Assembly (NCBI GenBank): GCA_033977485.1
Contig: CM066995.1
Span: forward strand, 48,235,162 to 48,299,161
DNA: 64,000 bases
Direction of reading: 5' to 3'
Source: Hydrangea macrophylla
Taxonomy: Eukaryota; Streptophyta; Magnoliopsida; Cornales; Hydrangeaceae
Shown here piece by piece: positions 10,631-21,400 of the stretch. The number at the start of each line of letters is the position of its first letter. Position 1 is the stretch's first letter. The notes beneath the pieces are model-generated. The model saw only the letters and a program-made list of their open reading frames with translations. It was not told the DNA's origin and searched no databases. A program made the translations under genes and the position numbers.

Positions 10631-11668
10631 TCAAAGGTCGAATTCGGCTAACTTCTCCATTGCTTGCCATTCTCTAATCAAAATCGAAGCAACCAAAAGG
10701 CGTGGCCTCCGGCTCAGAGCATCGGCTACCACATTTGCTTTACCTGGGTGGTATTGCAAAGAGAAGTTGTAGTCCTTGAGTAGTTCCATCCATCTCCGTT
10801 GTCGTATGTTCAACTCCTTTTGAGAGAACAGGTACCTTAAACTCTTATGATCTGAGAACAAGTCAAACTTTTCTCCATACAAATAGTGTCTCCAAATCTT
10901 TAGGGCAAACACGATTGCGGCTAGTTCCAAGTCATGCGTCGGATAGTTCTTCTCATGTGGCTTCAATTGTCTTGATCCGTATGCGATGACATTCCCCTCT
11001 TGCATTAGTACACAACCAAGTCCTTGGTGTGATGCATCACTATAGATTATGAATTGTTCACCACTCTTAGGTATTGCAAGCACGGGTGCTGAGGTTAGTC
11101 TCTCCTTCAATTCCCGAAATGCATCCTCATGTTTATCGGTCCATTCGTACTTCGTCTCCTTCCTAGTCAGGCTTGTCAACGGTCCAGTGATTCTAGAGAA
11201 TCCTTCCACAAATCTCCGGTAATACCCAGCCAATCCAAGAAAACTCCTAACTTCGGTCGCGTTGGTTGGCCTGTTCCAGCTCAAGACTGCATCGATCTTA
11301 GATGAGTCTACGGAAATCCCATCCTGTGATATCACATGTCCCAGGAATTTAACTTCCTGAAGCCAGAATTCACATTTGCTGAATTTTGCATACAGACTAT
11401 TGTCTCTGAGAGTCTGTAGAGCAATTCGTAGATGCTTCTTATGTTCTTCTTTCGTCCTTGAATAAATTAGAATGTCGTCAATGAATACTACAATGAATTG
11501 ATCCAGATAGGGTCTGAATACTCTATTCATCAGGTCCATGAATACTGCCCGGGCATTAGTCAATCCAAAAGACATCACTAGAAATTCGTAGTGTCCATAT
11601 CTCATTCTGAAGGCAGTTTTCGGTATATCTTTCGGCCGAACTAGTAACTGATGGTATCCTGAATGCAA
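10631..11668 (-). pseudogene. Tekay-1 reverse transcriptase (C-terminal part) and RNase H
   Basis: This 345-codon stretch starts inside RT at HSGYHQLLV. It carries the catalytic FIDDILIYS motif (YxDD type), the thumb ([24 protein letters not shown]) and RNase H with [10 protein letters not shown], an [11 protein letters not shown] block, [10 protein letters not shown] and the terminal NVVADALSR. It is cut from the N-terminal RT by one TGA at 11678-11680 and ends at TGA 10631-10633, where an Arg CGA is the likely ancestor. Domain order PR-RT-RH-INT is that of Ty3/gypsy elements. Confidence 0.9.
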
Positions 11669-11677
11669 ATCGATTTT

Positions 11678-12490
11678 TCAGAATATCCTTGATCCTTGTA
11701 GTTGATCGAACAGGTCGTCTATCCGGGGAAGTGGATACCTATTCTTGATCGTGACCTTATTCAGCTCCCTGTAGTCGATACAGAGTCGTAGCTCTCCGTC
11801 CTTCTTTTTCACAAATAAAACTGGTGCTCCCCAAGGTGATGTACTCGGGCGAACAAAACCTAAATCTTTGAGTTCCTGAACTTGCTTCTTCAATTCTAGC
11901 ATTTCTATTGGCGCCATCCGATACGGGGTCTTGGAAATCGGCAACGTTCCGGGTGCTAACTCAATGCAGAAGTTTATCTCTCTCTTTGGCGGAAGTCCTG
12001 AGATACTTCGGAACACATCTTCAAAGTCTTGAATAACGGGGATCTGCTTGATAGTAAGCTCCGTGCTTGAAGTCTTAATCATGGCTAGGCAGCTCGTGAT
12101 AAACATGTCGCTCAATGGTTGGCACTGAAATCTGATCTGCGGGCAACCAGGCATCGAAAAGACAATGGTCCGACTAACACAATCCAGGTTAGCGCCATAC
12201 TTAGTAAGCCAATCCATTCCTAGGATCACGTCGAACTCAGACATTGACAGGACTATCAAGTCTGCTGGAAAATTCCTATCCTCTAGTGTCAAGGGACAAT
12301 CCTTGCACACCTTACCTAACTTAACGGATACTCCCAAGGGCGAAAGGGCATTAAGGGTCGGCTCAAGTGCTAGGGGTAACAAACCCAAATCATGTACCAT
12401 CTTAATAGCTATGAAAGAACGGGCGGCACCGGTATCAAACAAAGCTCTAACTTGACAGTGAAATAAAATGAGTGTACCTTCCAAGTTTTG
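11678..12490 (-). pseudogene. Tekay-1 protease and N-terminal reverse transcriptase
   Basis: The same open stretch that begins in gag (13096) continues through an aspartic protease with the active-site [11 protein letters not shown] (Asp codon at 12436-12434) and the [12 protein letters not shown] block. It then enters RT at about 11960 with the [27 protein letters not shown] and [12 protein letters not shown] motifs. It ends in a TGA at 11678-11680 directly before the [10 protein letters not shown] block. No frameshift is needed to continue into the next segment. Confidence 0.88.
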
Positions 12491-13656
12491 CTGTTCCTCC
12501 GCATTATACCCTGCATTGTCAGGGATGATGGCATTCACCCTAACTTGTCCTTGCTGTCCTTGAGCAGGGGCACCATAGTAGCCTCCACATGGTGCTCGAC
12601 AATCCTTGCTTATGTGACTAGGCTTGTTACAGTTGCGGCAGACGAGGTCATTACGGCGGTTGGTCTTGGGGGCTGTGCAATACCTTGCAATATGTTCGGG
12701 TACTCCACAGTTGAAACATCCATCAGTGTTCTGTCGCTGGGCGACGGGCTGTGCCTGAGGTGGTCCTTGCTGTTGATTCTGTTGTCGAGGAAAATTAGCT
12801 TGGGGCTTCCTTGTCCCATCCCATGTGCGCTTGGTTCCCTGATAGTTGTTGGTCTGAGGTTTCCATCCCTGATTGTTCCTTGATGATTGCGCGGGAAAGT
12901 TCCTTGGTTGGAAGGTCCTCGGTGGAGGTCGATTCACTTGTGGTCCTTGCACAGGGTAAGCATCCTTTTCCAAACTTGAAGCAAGACGGACAATCCCTTC
13001 AAACGACTGGCCCAGATGGCCTATCATCATGTGTCGGAGGTGGGGGTTGAGTCCTTGGTGGAATCGCTTGACCTTCTTGGCGGAGGTGTCTATCATATGC
13101 GGAGCGAAACGGGAAAGTCGCTCGAATTGTGTAGTATACTCCCTGACTGTCCAGTTTCCTTGGGTTAGACTCAGGAAATTCCTCTCTTGTTGGTCTCTTT
13201 CATCCTCAGGGAAATACTTCTCGAGAAATCGAGTCTTGAATGCTTCCTAAGGCATTCTCCTTGCAACTTCAATCCCAATCGTGGCTCTCTCGGCCTCCCA
13301 CCAGTCCGCGGCGGAGTAAGTTAGTTGAAATGCGACTAGACGTCTCTTGTAAAGCTCACTGCACTCCAGGGCTTCAAAGATTAGCTCCAACTCTCGTATC
13401 CATTGCTCTGCTTTCCAGGACTCTGCCATGCCATCGAACTTTTCGGGTCGCAGGCACGAAATCGTTCCAACAGCTTGTCGCCTGTCTGCCTTGGAGGGAC
13501 AATGTGGTTGTTGCCATTGTCGTTGGTGGCATGATTGTAGGTATCGCCGATGTGCTCCATCCGTTGCATGAAAGCTTCGAAGACTCCAATTGGGTCCATA
13601 CCCTCGGGAATGGGTGCTCCCAGTCGTGCTTGGTTCCTTGTGGGTCCCACCATAGT
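12491..13656 (-). pseudogene. Tekay-1 gag
   Basis: Gag begins at the ATG ending at 13653 (MVGPTRNQARLG). Near 13440 the frame changes by one base, between FRACDPK and the MAESWKAEQWI block. The rest of the capsid region runs to an in-frame TAG at 13247-13249, where a Trp is expected before [13 protein letters not shown]. Two CCHC zinc knuckles follow: [14 protein letters not shown] (about 12718-12677) and [14 protein letters not shown] (about 12640-12599). Gag would package the element RNA in cytoplasmic particles. The single frameshift and single stop make it non-functional as read. Confidence 0.88.
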
Positions 13657-14049
13657 GATCCGTGTGAGGTGTACCTATGAAGGATCTGACGATTAGCTGA
13701 CAATCTCCTCGGGGAAATGATCATACTTAAATAACAGGAAGCATAACATGAATCAAAATCACAACCATAACATAACAATGAGATGATAATAGAAATAACC
13801 AAGAGAAACGATCTGCCATATATATATACCCAAAAGATGTACAGCGGAGTACACAATAGATCATCTGTGTACCGCGTAGTACATGATCCTATACAAGATC
13901 TAAACAAAAGAAAGATATATACAAAACCACTACTGGTGGCTACCTATACAAAAGGCTACGGTCAATAGCTGTCTATGTAAGCGTCAAAAGTAAGCGGACA
14001 ACATGTCCTAAAGTCAAGCGTAAAAGTCTAAGTCCAAAAGGTACTGGAC
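13657..14049 (-). other. Spacer between acidic ORF and gag
   Basis: No conserved domain lies in this stretch. On the minus strand it holds an acceptor-like ATCCTTCATAG|GT with a CTAAT branch-like motif about 20 nt upstream (near 13675-13705), just before the gag ATG. This could allow gag expression from a spliced RNA that skips the acidic ORF; evidence is weak. Confidence 0.3.
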
Positions 14050-14985
14050 TCAAAAGTTGTCCACATCGGATCCATAGATGGAAGCCTCGTCCTCTGGGGC
14101 AACCTCAGACAAAACATCATCCTCATCCATGTCATCGTCATCCATCATGTCCTCATCCTCTATCACAACATCCTCGATCAGCTCGGGTCCATCATGCTCC
14201 ACAACAGCTCCCAAATCTCCTGCATCAGCGGCCATGTCAGCCTGGGCTGCATCAAATGCGGCTGCAAGTGCCTCAGCCTGTACCATAGCCTGTGCCAACT
14301 CCGGTGCTCCGATCTCGAATCCATGGGGATGTGCAGCCATCTCTGCGGCCCACTCAGCTGCTAGCTGTGCTATAACTCCTCCTGGTAAGACTGGTACTAC
14401 TGCATCATTGTCTGCGTCATCACCTGCGGCTACCTCCTCTTCCTCTATCGGATAACCCTCTGCAACTACAATATCTACGCCAACTGGCACGTCCATACCG
14501 GCTGGGTCCACGGGGTCCTCCTCCTCCGGATCATACTCCGGCTCCTCGTCATCGGTGTCCTCGTCCTCTTCATCCTCCATCTCCTCATCGTCATCCTCTG
14601 GCTCATCGTCGCCATCGCTCTCATCATCATCCTCCGGATCCTCATCTGCTGGGGGTGCATCAGCCATGTCCTCTTCTGGTGGGGATGGAGGTGCTGCTCT
14701 AACCTCTGCAAGTAGAACCTGGTACGAAGAACGGTCTCGTAACATCAATAGAGAATCCTCCTCGATGCGTTTGAAGGTCTCCTTGCGGTAGATCATCTCC
14801 CGACGTATCACTTCTAGGTCCTGGGTCCCAAATCTCTGCTGCTCGATCCGCATGTCTCGCTCTGTCTCTGCAATATCTCTGTGTCTAACCTTCCAGGCAT
14901 AGTACTCTGGATCTGCTGGCGCAATACTACTCTCATACACATAGTGTACTCCGAACTCGTCTGGAACGAACAGCGGCGGTGCCAT
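14050..14985 (-). CDS. Acidic extra ORF upstream of gag (311 aa)
   Basis: This is an uninterrupted 311-codon frame between the primer site and gag, in the same sense as gag-pol. Residues 1-95 are ordinary and charged (MAPPLFVPDEFGVHY...), with a predicted helical stretch around 30-90. Residues about 100-165 are a Glu/Asp/Pro-rich tract, 170-270 are Ala-rich, and the end (about 270-311) is again Asp/Glu-rich. I recognise no domain. It is the only full-length frame in Tekay-1, while gag-pol has nine stops. Part of that may be codon choice: GAG and GAT codons rarely become stops by C-to-T change. The ATG lies 118 bp after the primer site. Possible roles (RNA binding, histone-like acidic chaperone, 5' leader control) are guesses. 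Confidence 0.7.
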   Translation of the reverse strand: MAPPLFVPDEFGVHYVYESSIAPADPEYYAWKVRHRDIAETERDMRIEQQRFGTQDLEVIRREMIYRKETFKRIEEDSLLMLRDRSSYQVLLAEVRAAPPSPPEEDMADAPPADEDPEDDDESDGDDEPEDDDEEMEDEEDEDTDDEEPEYDPEEEDPVDPAGMDVPVGVDIVVAEGYPIEEEEVAAGDDADNDAVVPVLPGGVIAQLAAEWAAEMAAHPHGFEIGAPELAQAMVQAEALAAAFDAAQADMAADAGDLGAVVEHDGPELIEDVVIEDEDMMDDDDMDEDDVLSEVAPEDEASIYGSDVDNF

Positions 14986-15103
14986 GCTACCTGAAAAGGG
15001 ACTACCTTAAGTCAGAACTAATCTTAATACTTATCTATAGAATCTCAAGGTTCTAGGACCAGATGGTGTGGGACAATCTGTGAGCGAAAAGGTATACAAC
15101 CTA

Positions 15104-15116
15104 GGCTCTGATACCA
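15104..15116 (-). other. Tekay-1 primer binding site (tRNA-iMet)
   Basis: On the minus strand TGGTATCAGAGCC follows the 5' LTR after 7 nt. It is the standard match to the 3' end of plant initiator tRNA-Met used by Tekay chromoviruses. Confidence 0.92.
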
Positions 15117-16479
15117 AAAATCCTGTCACGCCCCGGAACGGCAAAAATAGAGAAAAATAAATTTCCTTTTTGGGTCCAAAGGCAGCGACGGGTGAAGTCA
15201 CATGATTGTCCACACCACGCAGTACTAAGCAATAAGAAGTAATAGTGTAACAACAATGAAGTCTAGGTTCTGATCACAACGTAACATAAAGTCAACAGAA
15301 GTTACTAACTATTACATATCAGAGTCTCAAATCAAATATAAGGCAGCGGAAGTACAAATGCCAAAGCAACATATGCCTGACTACAAAAGTTCAAAAAGGT
15401 TAACGACAACTAGCTACAATTCTAGTCTAGTCTTCAGTTGGCATAAAGGTAGTCCTCGGCGTAGTAGTCTTCTTCGGTCTGACCTCCGTCGGGGAAATCC
15501 TCCACAGGGACTTCGTCACTAGCATAGTGGTCCTCTCCTGCAGGCCCTTCACCTGTGTAGTCATAACCAGGGTGCGCTGGAACGTAGAAATGTCCAGCGG
15601 CATAAACGCCGTCAGCTTAATGAAAGCCGATTGAGTTAGATACTAACAGGGTATCAACTATTGAAGTTAATACAAGTTATAAGCCGTAACCAAATTAGAA
15701 TTGTGTAAGGGTAACTCCTTTACATCAAACCGATCATCCGATTACTAACGTCTTACTCATTTTAAGACCGATAATACGTCTAGATAGGGGAACAGACTCG
15801 ACAGTAGTTCAACTCTATAACACACCATTGCTCATCCACCGCTTTTAAGAACATATGCACAGTTCACCGCATGTCATGGATACCACGTTAGTCCATCCCC
15901 CGCTTTTAAGAACATATGCACAGTTTTCACCGCATGTCAGGGATATAACGCTTTAAACAACAGTACATCATTCTATGCCACGACTTAGCGACGTCTACCA
16001 GTGATCACGGTCCACTGCATGTCATAGACACCTTCGTCTGTCTACCGCTTTTAAGAACATATGATTAGATCATCTGGCTATCTTAGGGCAAATGGTCCGG
16101 TTCACCGCAAGTCATAGACACCTTCGTCTGTCTACCGCTTTTAAGAACATATGATCGACCAAAGCCCGCCCACGCAAGGTTCCCGAATCTTAACAAACCT
16201 ACTTAAGTTCAACTCTATTTCCGATACATGACAATCCCAATGTGGCCCGACTACTCTGACTGAAATGAACGTTAACTCCAAAGGATTCACAACTATTCCG
16301 TTATCTAACATTATAAACAATTTACGATAGTCTTGTTATTACTACGATCCTACGCTGCATTAACTCGTTATCATGTCTGTATTACAATAATAAAGCATGC
16401 TGGGAAATACTGAACAGTAAATAAACAACTAAACAGTTATTACATTATCTAAACAAGTAAAACAGTAAACTGTAACTGC

Positions 16480-16688
16480 CAATCGATTGGTATAAATGTC
16501 AATCGATTGGTATAAAAGTGGCATCAATCGATTGGAAGAAGGTTCAATCGATTGGTATAAAAGTAGTGTCAATCGATTGATCAAAGATTCAATCGATTGG
16601 ATCACAATCCATGTCAATCGATTGCATAAAGTGTCAATCGATTGGAACATGAAAGATGTCAATCGATTGATAAAGTGTCAATCGATTG
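16480..16688. repeat. Ten-palindrome array CAATCGATTG in 5' LTR
   Basis: Starts are 16480, 16500, 16525, 16545, 16570, 16590, 16615, 16635, 16660 and 16679. The 20/25 alternation is identical to that at 8208-8416. Confidence 0.95.
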
Positions 16689-17186
16689 ACACTTCGTCTT
16701 CTTCACAGAGAAGACTGCCCAGCAACATATAAACGGGAGTACATGGTTTCTCTTCTATTTCTTCATTCAAACATGTCATAACATCAATGTAAGGCTACCA
16801 AGTGAGTTTAGAACTCACCTTAAACATTAAGGGCGTGTTTGGGAATGTGAAATGAAGCTTGGAGCTTCAATGGTGGTCTTCCTCTCTCTCTCTCTAGTTC
16901 TCTGCCTTCTCTCTTCTCTTTCTCCTTCTTTCTTCTTTCTGATCTTCTCCTCTTCTTTCTTCTTGTCTCAGTCCATCTCTGTGTGTGTATGAGTGTATGA
17001 ATACATGTATATATGTGTGTATATATATATAAGTGTTTATATATACATAACACACACAAACACTCCCTCTCACTCTCTCTGATTTCTCTAAAAAGAAAAA
17101 CGCAGGAAAATGGCTAATATATATAAGGAGAGAGTTTTCACGTGGCCTCTCCTCAGCCAGAGCAAAAGAATCTGCCCATCTGCCTC

Positions 17187-17290
17187 CAATCGATTGACAT
17201 CAGTGTCAATCGATTGACAAAAGCAATCGATTGGTATAAAAGTCAATCGATTGGTATAAGCAATCGATTGGTATACTTGCCAATCGATTG
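17187..17290. repeat. Six-palindrome array CAATCGATTG, 20/17-bp alternation
   Basis: Starts are 17187, 17207, 17224, 17244, 17261 and 17281, with steps 20, 17, 20, 17 and 20. The array lies about 60 bp upstream, in element sense, of the TATA box. Confidence 0.93.
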
Positions 17291-17392
17291 GTATCCAAAA
17301 TATACCAAGGGTAAGGCCAAGCTCATACAAGTATTAAAAGAAACATACAAGGTCTAGTTATATAATATATTACAAAAATACAGGGTATTACA

Positions 17393-17955
17393 TCTCGAAA
17401 GGATACCCACTTCCCAGTTTCCCGAGCTGTCCTCAAAGAACTTCTCAGTCAGGGGCCACATCTCGGGTGTACAGTATGGGACAGCCCTTCAATGGGTGCA
17501 GTTCAGGCGTACCCCATAGCCTGCCAATCATTGGAATAACCAGCTTCTTATTCTGGCTGGAAGACTTATGGAAGGAGCGAGCAGTTTCCTAAACCACTTA
17601 GGAAACTCTTCTAATTTCGTATAAATAAATTATAATCAGATTGGGTTTTCAAAATTTGATAAATTACCTTGTACGGGTGGCCTCTTACACCTATAAAAGA
17701 GTTCCCTCACCCCCTGTCACGGGGGTCGCATTCTCAATCTAGAAAATAGAAAATCACATCACTATTATGCATCTTCCCGGTTCTGGTAGTTTCGCCCCTC
17801 TTTGTTGGTTTATATATAGCCGTCGGTGATCTGTTAGTGAAGCGGCCGATTCACTTGTGGACGTAGGTCACCTCGTTAATGGGGTCGAGCCACACACAAA
17901 TTGCCTATGCTCATTCCTCTCTCTCTAAATTATACTTACCAAAATTTTTGCATCA
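17393..17955 (+). mobile_element. Tat/Retand-like 5' LTR, 3' part
   Basis: The segment ends a few bases before a gypsy primer site at 17962. It contains TATAAAA at 17692-17698. A perfect 9-bp inverted repeat (GTTTCCTAA 17584-17592 and TTAGGAAAC 17598-17606) lies 86 bp upstream of that box. The 5' part of the LTR is not recognisable on the left of Tekay-1, so either it has decayed or a deletion accompanied the insertion. Confidence 0.65.
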
Positions 17956-17961
17956 TCAGTT

Positions 17962-17979
17962 TGGCGCCGTCTGTGGGAA
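17962..17979 (+). other. Tat primer binding site
   Basis: TGGCGCCGTCTGTGGGAA is the familiar primer-site sequence of plant Tat-type gypsy elements and complements the CCA end of a tRNA. I do not assign the tRNA species. Confidence 0.85.
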
Positions 17980-18019
17980 ACGACTGCTTTCTCTGGAAAT
18001 AAATCATTGACCGGCCAAC

Positions 18020-19620
18020 ATGCCTCGAAAGAAAGGTAAGAAGACCACTGCATCGACGGGTCAGGCGAAGTCGCAGTCCGAGCAACTGGCAGCCTCCATG
18101 ACCCCTGAACAGATTACCGTAGCTGTTGTGCGACTCTTGGAAGGCTAGCAGCGAACCCATCAACAGATCGAAGCACTGCTGGCCCGAGAGGAGAAGCTCC
18201 CATTGATCGAGGATTAGCCCAAGAAGAGCGTGCCTAATCAGGAGCCGATCATACCCCAAAGGTGTGCCTACACTGAACCATTGTCACCGCTGGCTAGGGG
18301 ACGGCTCAGGAATGACGAGCGGAGTCTGGCTCTGGAACGGACCCAACAGCGCGCCCGAGGCCGCCCACGTCGAACAGGGGACGCACGAGACATCATCAAT
18401 AGCAGGCGCACTGCCAGAAGGGAAGAACAAAAGCAAATTGCCCAGGATTCGGTTAGAGATCCCCCGGCTATGAGGTGTCGGGATCTCAAGCACACGATTA
18501 CCCAGAGCCAGAGTCGCATTTCATCCCCAAGGACCATGCACTTTGAGGAAGAAACCTCCTCATCTGACCCAGCACACTACGCAGATACAGAGAAGAGGAC
18601 CGGTCAGAAGGACGTCAAGGCCCAGATTGAGGATCTGGGGAAGCAAATCGAGCACCTAAGCTGTAAGCCACGCTATGATCACACCAACACTGAGACCGAG
18701 TCTCCCTTTACCGTTCGGTCACGGGGCTCCCTGTCCTGCGGAAATTCAAACCACTACATCTTGTCGCCTACGACAGTTTGAGAAGCCCAGTGGACCATGT
18801 CTGGTCTTATAAAGCCCAGATGGCGTTGGTCACTATCGTTGATGAACTACTATGTCTAGCCTTTCCAAGCACCATCAATGGGCTAGCCACATAGTGGTTC
18901 CATGCTCTTAAACCCCGGACGATCGATGACTTCAAGACGATGAACAAACTCTTCATTAGCCAGTTCGTGGGAATGTATGACCGATCGCAATCGGATACCC
19001 AGTTGTTGACCGTCAAACAGCGCAAAGGGGAATCCCTAAAAGAGTACATCGATCGTTTCAATCAACAGCGATTTCAAATCTGCCACCTAGACAAAACGGT
19101 CACTATTATGGCCTTCTGCTCGGGAGTTCAACACACCAAAGTCGCCAAGTCGTTCCACCAAGACCGACTAGAAACCCTGGTGGAACTCTCAGAGAGGGTC
19201 AGAAAGTACATCGACACGGAGGAATTCCTCAAGGCCGAGGGTGCCAACTTTTCAAGAGATGAGTCCCCGAGGTCTAAGCGCAAGCACGAGGGCTCTGATA
19301 GGGGCCCGGGAAAGAAGCCAAAGTAGGACCAGCAGAGAGGTGGTCGAGATCAGGCCCTAATCATCTTTACTTCAATTTTATGACCTATCCATGAGGTCAT
19401 GGCCACCGCAGAGACTCAGAGGCTGCTCCAATAATCGACAGAGCTGAGGAGCCCGCTCGGGAAGAAAAATTAGGACAAATTCTGCCGATACCATAAAGAC
19501 CATGGCCACGATTCAGAGGACTATTTCAAGGTTAAAATTGCCATCGAGAAGCTGATCGAACAGGGTCACCTTACCAAGTTTATAGCAGCAGATAGGAGGC
19601 CTTGACAAGATGCCCGAGTA
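18020..19620 (+). pseudogene. Tat gag
   Basis: The likely start is ATG 18020 (MPRKKGKKTTAST), 41 bp after the primer site. The frame is broken by TAG at about 18146-18148 and 18215-18217, both replaceable by CAG Gln, and by a shift near 18765. The capsid core then reads through SYKAQMALVT, FHALKPRTIDDF, LFISQFVGMY and SLKEYIDRFNQQ, up to a stop at 19324-19326. After it a His/Cys zinc-finger-like block (FCRYHKDHGHDSEDY, about 19477-19521) ends gag; its last Cys has become Tyr. Gag would form the cytoplasmic particle. Confidence 0.8.
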
Positions 19621-19699
19621 TCCGAGCTGCCATAACCCCTCAGGCAAATCAATGTGATCTTCAGAGGAAATTCAGGAGGTAGGATTCACAATCGGCTAG

Positions 19700-21400
19700 G
19701 AAGAGGCATGCCCGGGTATCCAGGTTGGATGTCTGGCATGTCCAATCCAACAACTCCCCACCAGCCAATGTGCTGACCTTCTCGTGCAACAATGTAGAGG
19801 GCCTGCACTATCCCCATGATGATCCATTAGTGGTGATGCTCTCCATAACAAATTATATGGTTAAGAGGATATTAGTAGACACGGGCAGCTCTTTTGGCAT
19901 TCTATTTATTTGACCGTTCGAGCAGTTTGGAATATCAAGGGATCGATTATGACCTATGGCCACTCCCCTGGTATCTTTCAATGGATCAAGCACCCAACTG
20001 CTTGGGACAGTTGAGGTCCCAGTTCTTATGGGGACTTACCCCCAATAGTTCACCGTACTAGCAAACTTCATGGTGGTAGAGGCACCATCGCTCAATAAGG
20101 CCAGGGCGATTGTGTCAACATATAGCCTGGAGGTCAAGTTTTCGACCCCTAACGGTCCCGATAACCTACGAGGGAATCAGCCAACCGCCCGGAGCTGTTC
20201 CGTTAGCTCCCTATGTCAGGAGGCCATTACAAAAACATTGAGCTTCCAGAAGATGGACCCGAGGAACAAAAGTGACAGAATGGGCCCTGCAGAGGAACTA
20301 GAGCATGCGATGCTAAACCCAGAATTTCTCGGTCAATTTTTCAGCATTAGGGCCAACCTATAACCAGGCCTTAAGAAGAAGTTGATCTGGTTCCTGCAAC
20401 AGGGTCAGGATGTCTTCACTTGGAGCCATAAAGACATACTTAGGATTGACCCCTGGGTTATATCCCACCGTTTCAACATCGACCCAAACTCTCGACCAGT
20501 CAAGTAGAAGAGACGGGGCATGGCCCCAGAGAGACAGGCAGTAGTGCGTGAAGAGATTAAAAAACTCCTAAAGGTAAATTCCATCAGATCGGTCCACTAT
20601 CCCGACAGGTTGTCGAATATTATACTAGTCAAAAAAGCAATGGAAAGTAGATAATGTGTGTAGATTTCACCGATCTGAACAAGGCTTACCCCAAAAATTG
20701 TTATCCACTGCCCTGGATAGACCTCCTTGTAGATTCAGTGGCAGGCCATGCACTCCTTTTGTTTATGGACGCCTACTCCGGGTACAACCAGATCAGCATG
20801 TACCCCGGGGACGAGGAAAAGACTACATTCATCATGGACCAAGGCACGTACTATTACAAAGTGATGCCTTTGAGCCTCAAAAATGCCGGGGTGATGTATC
20901 AACGCCTGGTCAACCATATGTTCAAAGATCTGATCAGAAGTTCAATGGAAGTATATGTTGATGACCTCTTGGTTAAAAGCCGAGGTGAGTCCGACCATCT
21001 AGATCACCTAGCCGAGGCCTTCAGCATCTTAAGAAAGTTTGGGATGAGGTTGAACCCAGCCAAGTGCAAATTTGGCATCTCGTCCGGGAAGTTCCTAGGG
21101 CACCTAGTCAGCAGACAGGGAATTGAAGCAAAATCTCGAAAAGATTCAAGCCATCATCAGCATGCAGCCACCGAGGTCAACAAAAGAGGTTTAGAGTTTG
21201 GACGGGCGGGTAGTCGCATTGAACAGATTCGTCTCCCGAGCCATCGACCGGTGCCTGCAATTTTCAAGATCATTCGCAAGGCTTTTTAATGGTCGGAAGA
21301 GTGCAAGGAGGGCTTCCAGGAACTCAATAAGTACTTGGCCTCGCCCCTCTACTCTCAACATTTAGATTCATCTGTTGGAAAGAGAAGAGACCGTGCAGAT
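19700..21400 (+). pseudogene. Tat protease and reverse transcriptase, truncated
   Basis: The aspartic protease motif ILVDTGSS lies at about 19866-19889. RT motifs follow, with several stops and shifts between: CVDFTDLNKAYPKNCYPLP (20655 on), MDAYSGYNQI, and the catalytic VYVDDLLVKS (about 20950-20979), then KCKFGISSGKFLGHLVS. The frame decays after 21130. RNase H starts and can be followed by eye to about 21397 (EREETVQI), where it stops at the Athila boundary. RNase H and most of integrase are missing from the window; integrase resumes at 46053. Confidence 0.8.

Larger units (their letters stand above)
6854..17392 (-). mobile_element. Tekay-1: complete, inactivated chromovirus (Ty3/gypsy, Tekay type)
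   Basis: The element runs on the minus strand: 5' LTR 15124-17392, primer site 15104-15116, an extra acidic ORF, gag, protease, RT, RNase H, integrase, chromodomain, a purine-rich end and the 3' LTR 6854-9097. Both LTRs begin and end TGTAATACCC...CGTGACA in element orientation. The flanking pentamers are TCTAG (left) and TCTCG (right), a target-site duplication with one mismatch. The LTRs agree at about 98 percent by eye, implying a fairly recent insertion, yet gag-pol carries nine in-frame stops. It separates the unassigned stretch on the left from the Tat LTR on the right. Confidence 0.92.
15124..17392 (-). mobile_element. Tekay-1 5' LTR
   Basis: This is a 2269-bp LTR with the same features as the 3' LTR. 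It contains the distal array at 16480-16688 and the full six-unit proximal array at 17187-17290, with the TATA box (minus strand) near 17115-17127. Confidence 0.92.

Noticed and set aside
12165..13680. Several plus-strand frames of 69-146 codons across Tekay-1 gag-protease
   Set aside because: They are shadows of the minus-strand gag-pol, without recognisable domains.
14078..14791. Ser-rich plus-strand frames opposite the acidic ORF
   Set aside because: They are the complement of GAG/GAT-rich codons and lie antisense to a frame placed where a Tekay ORF would be expected.
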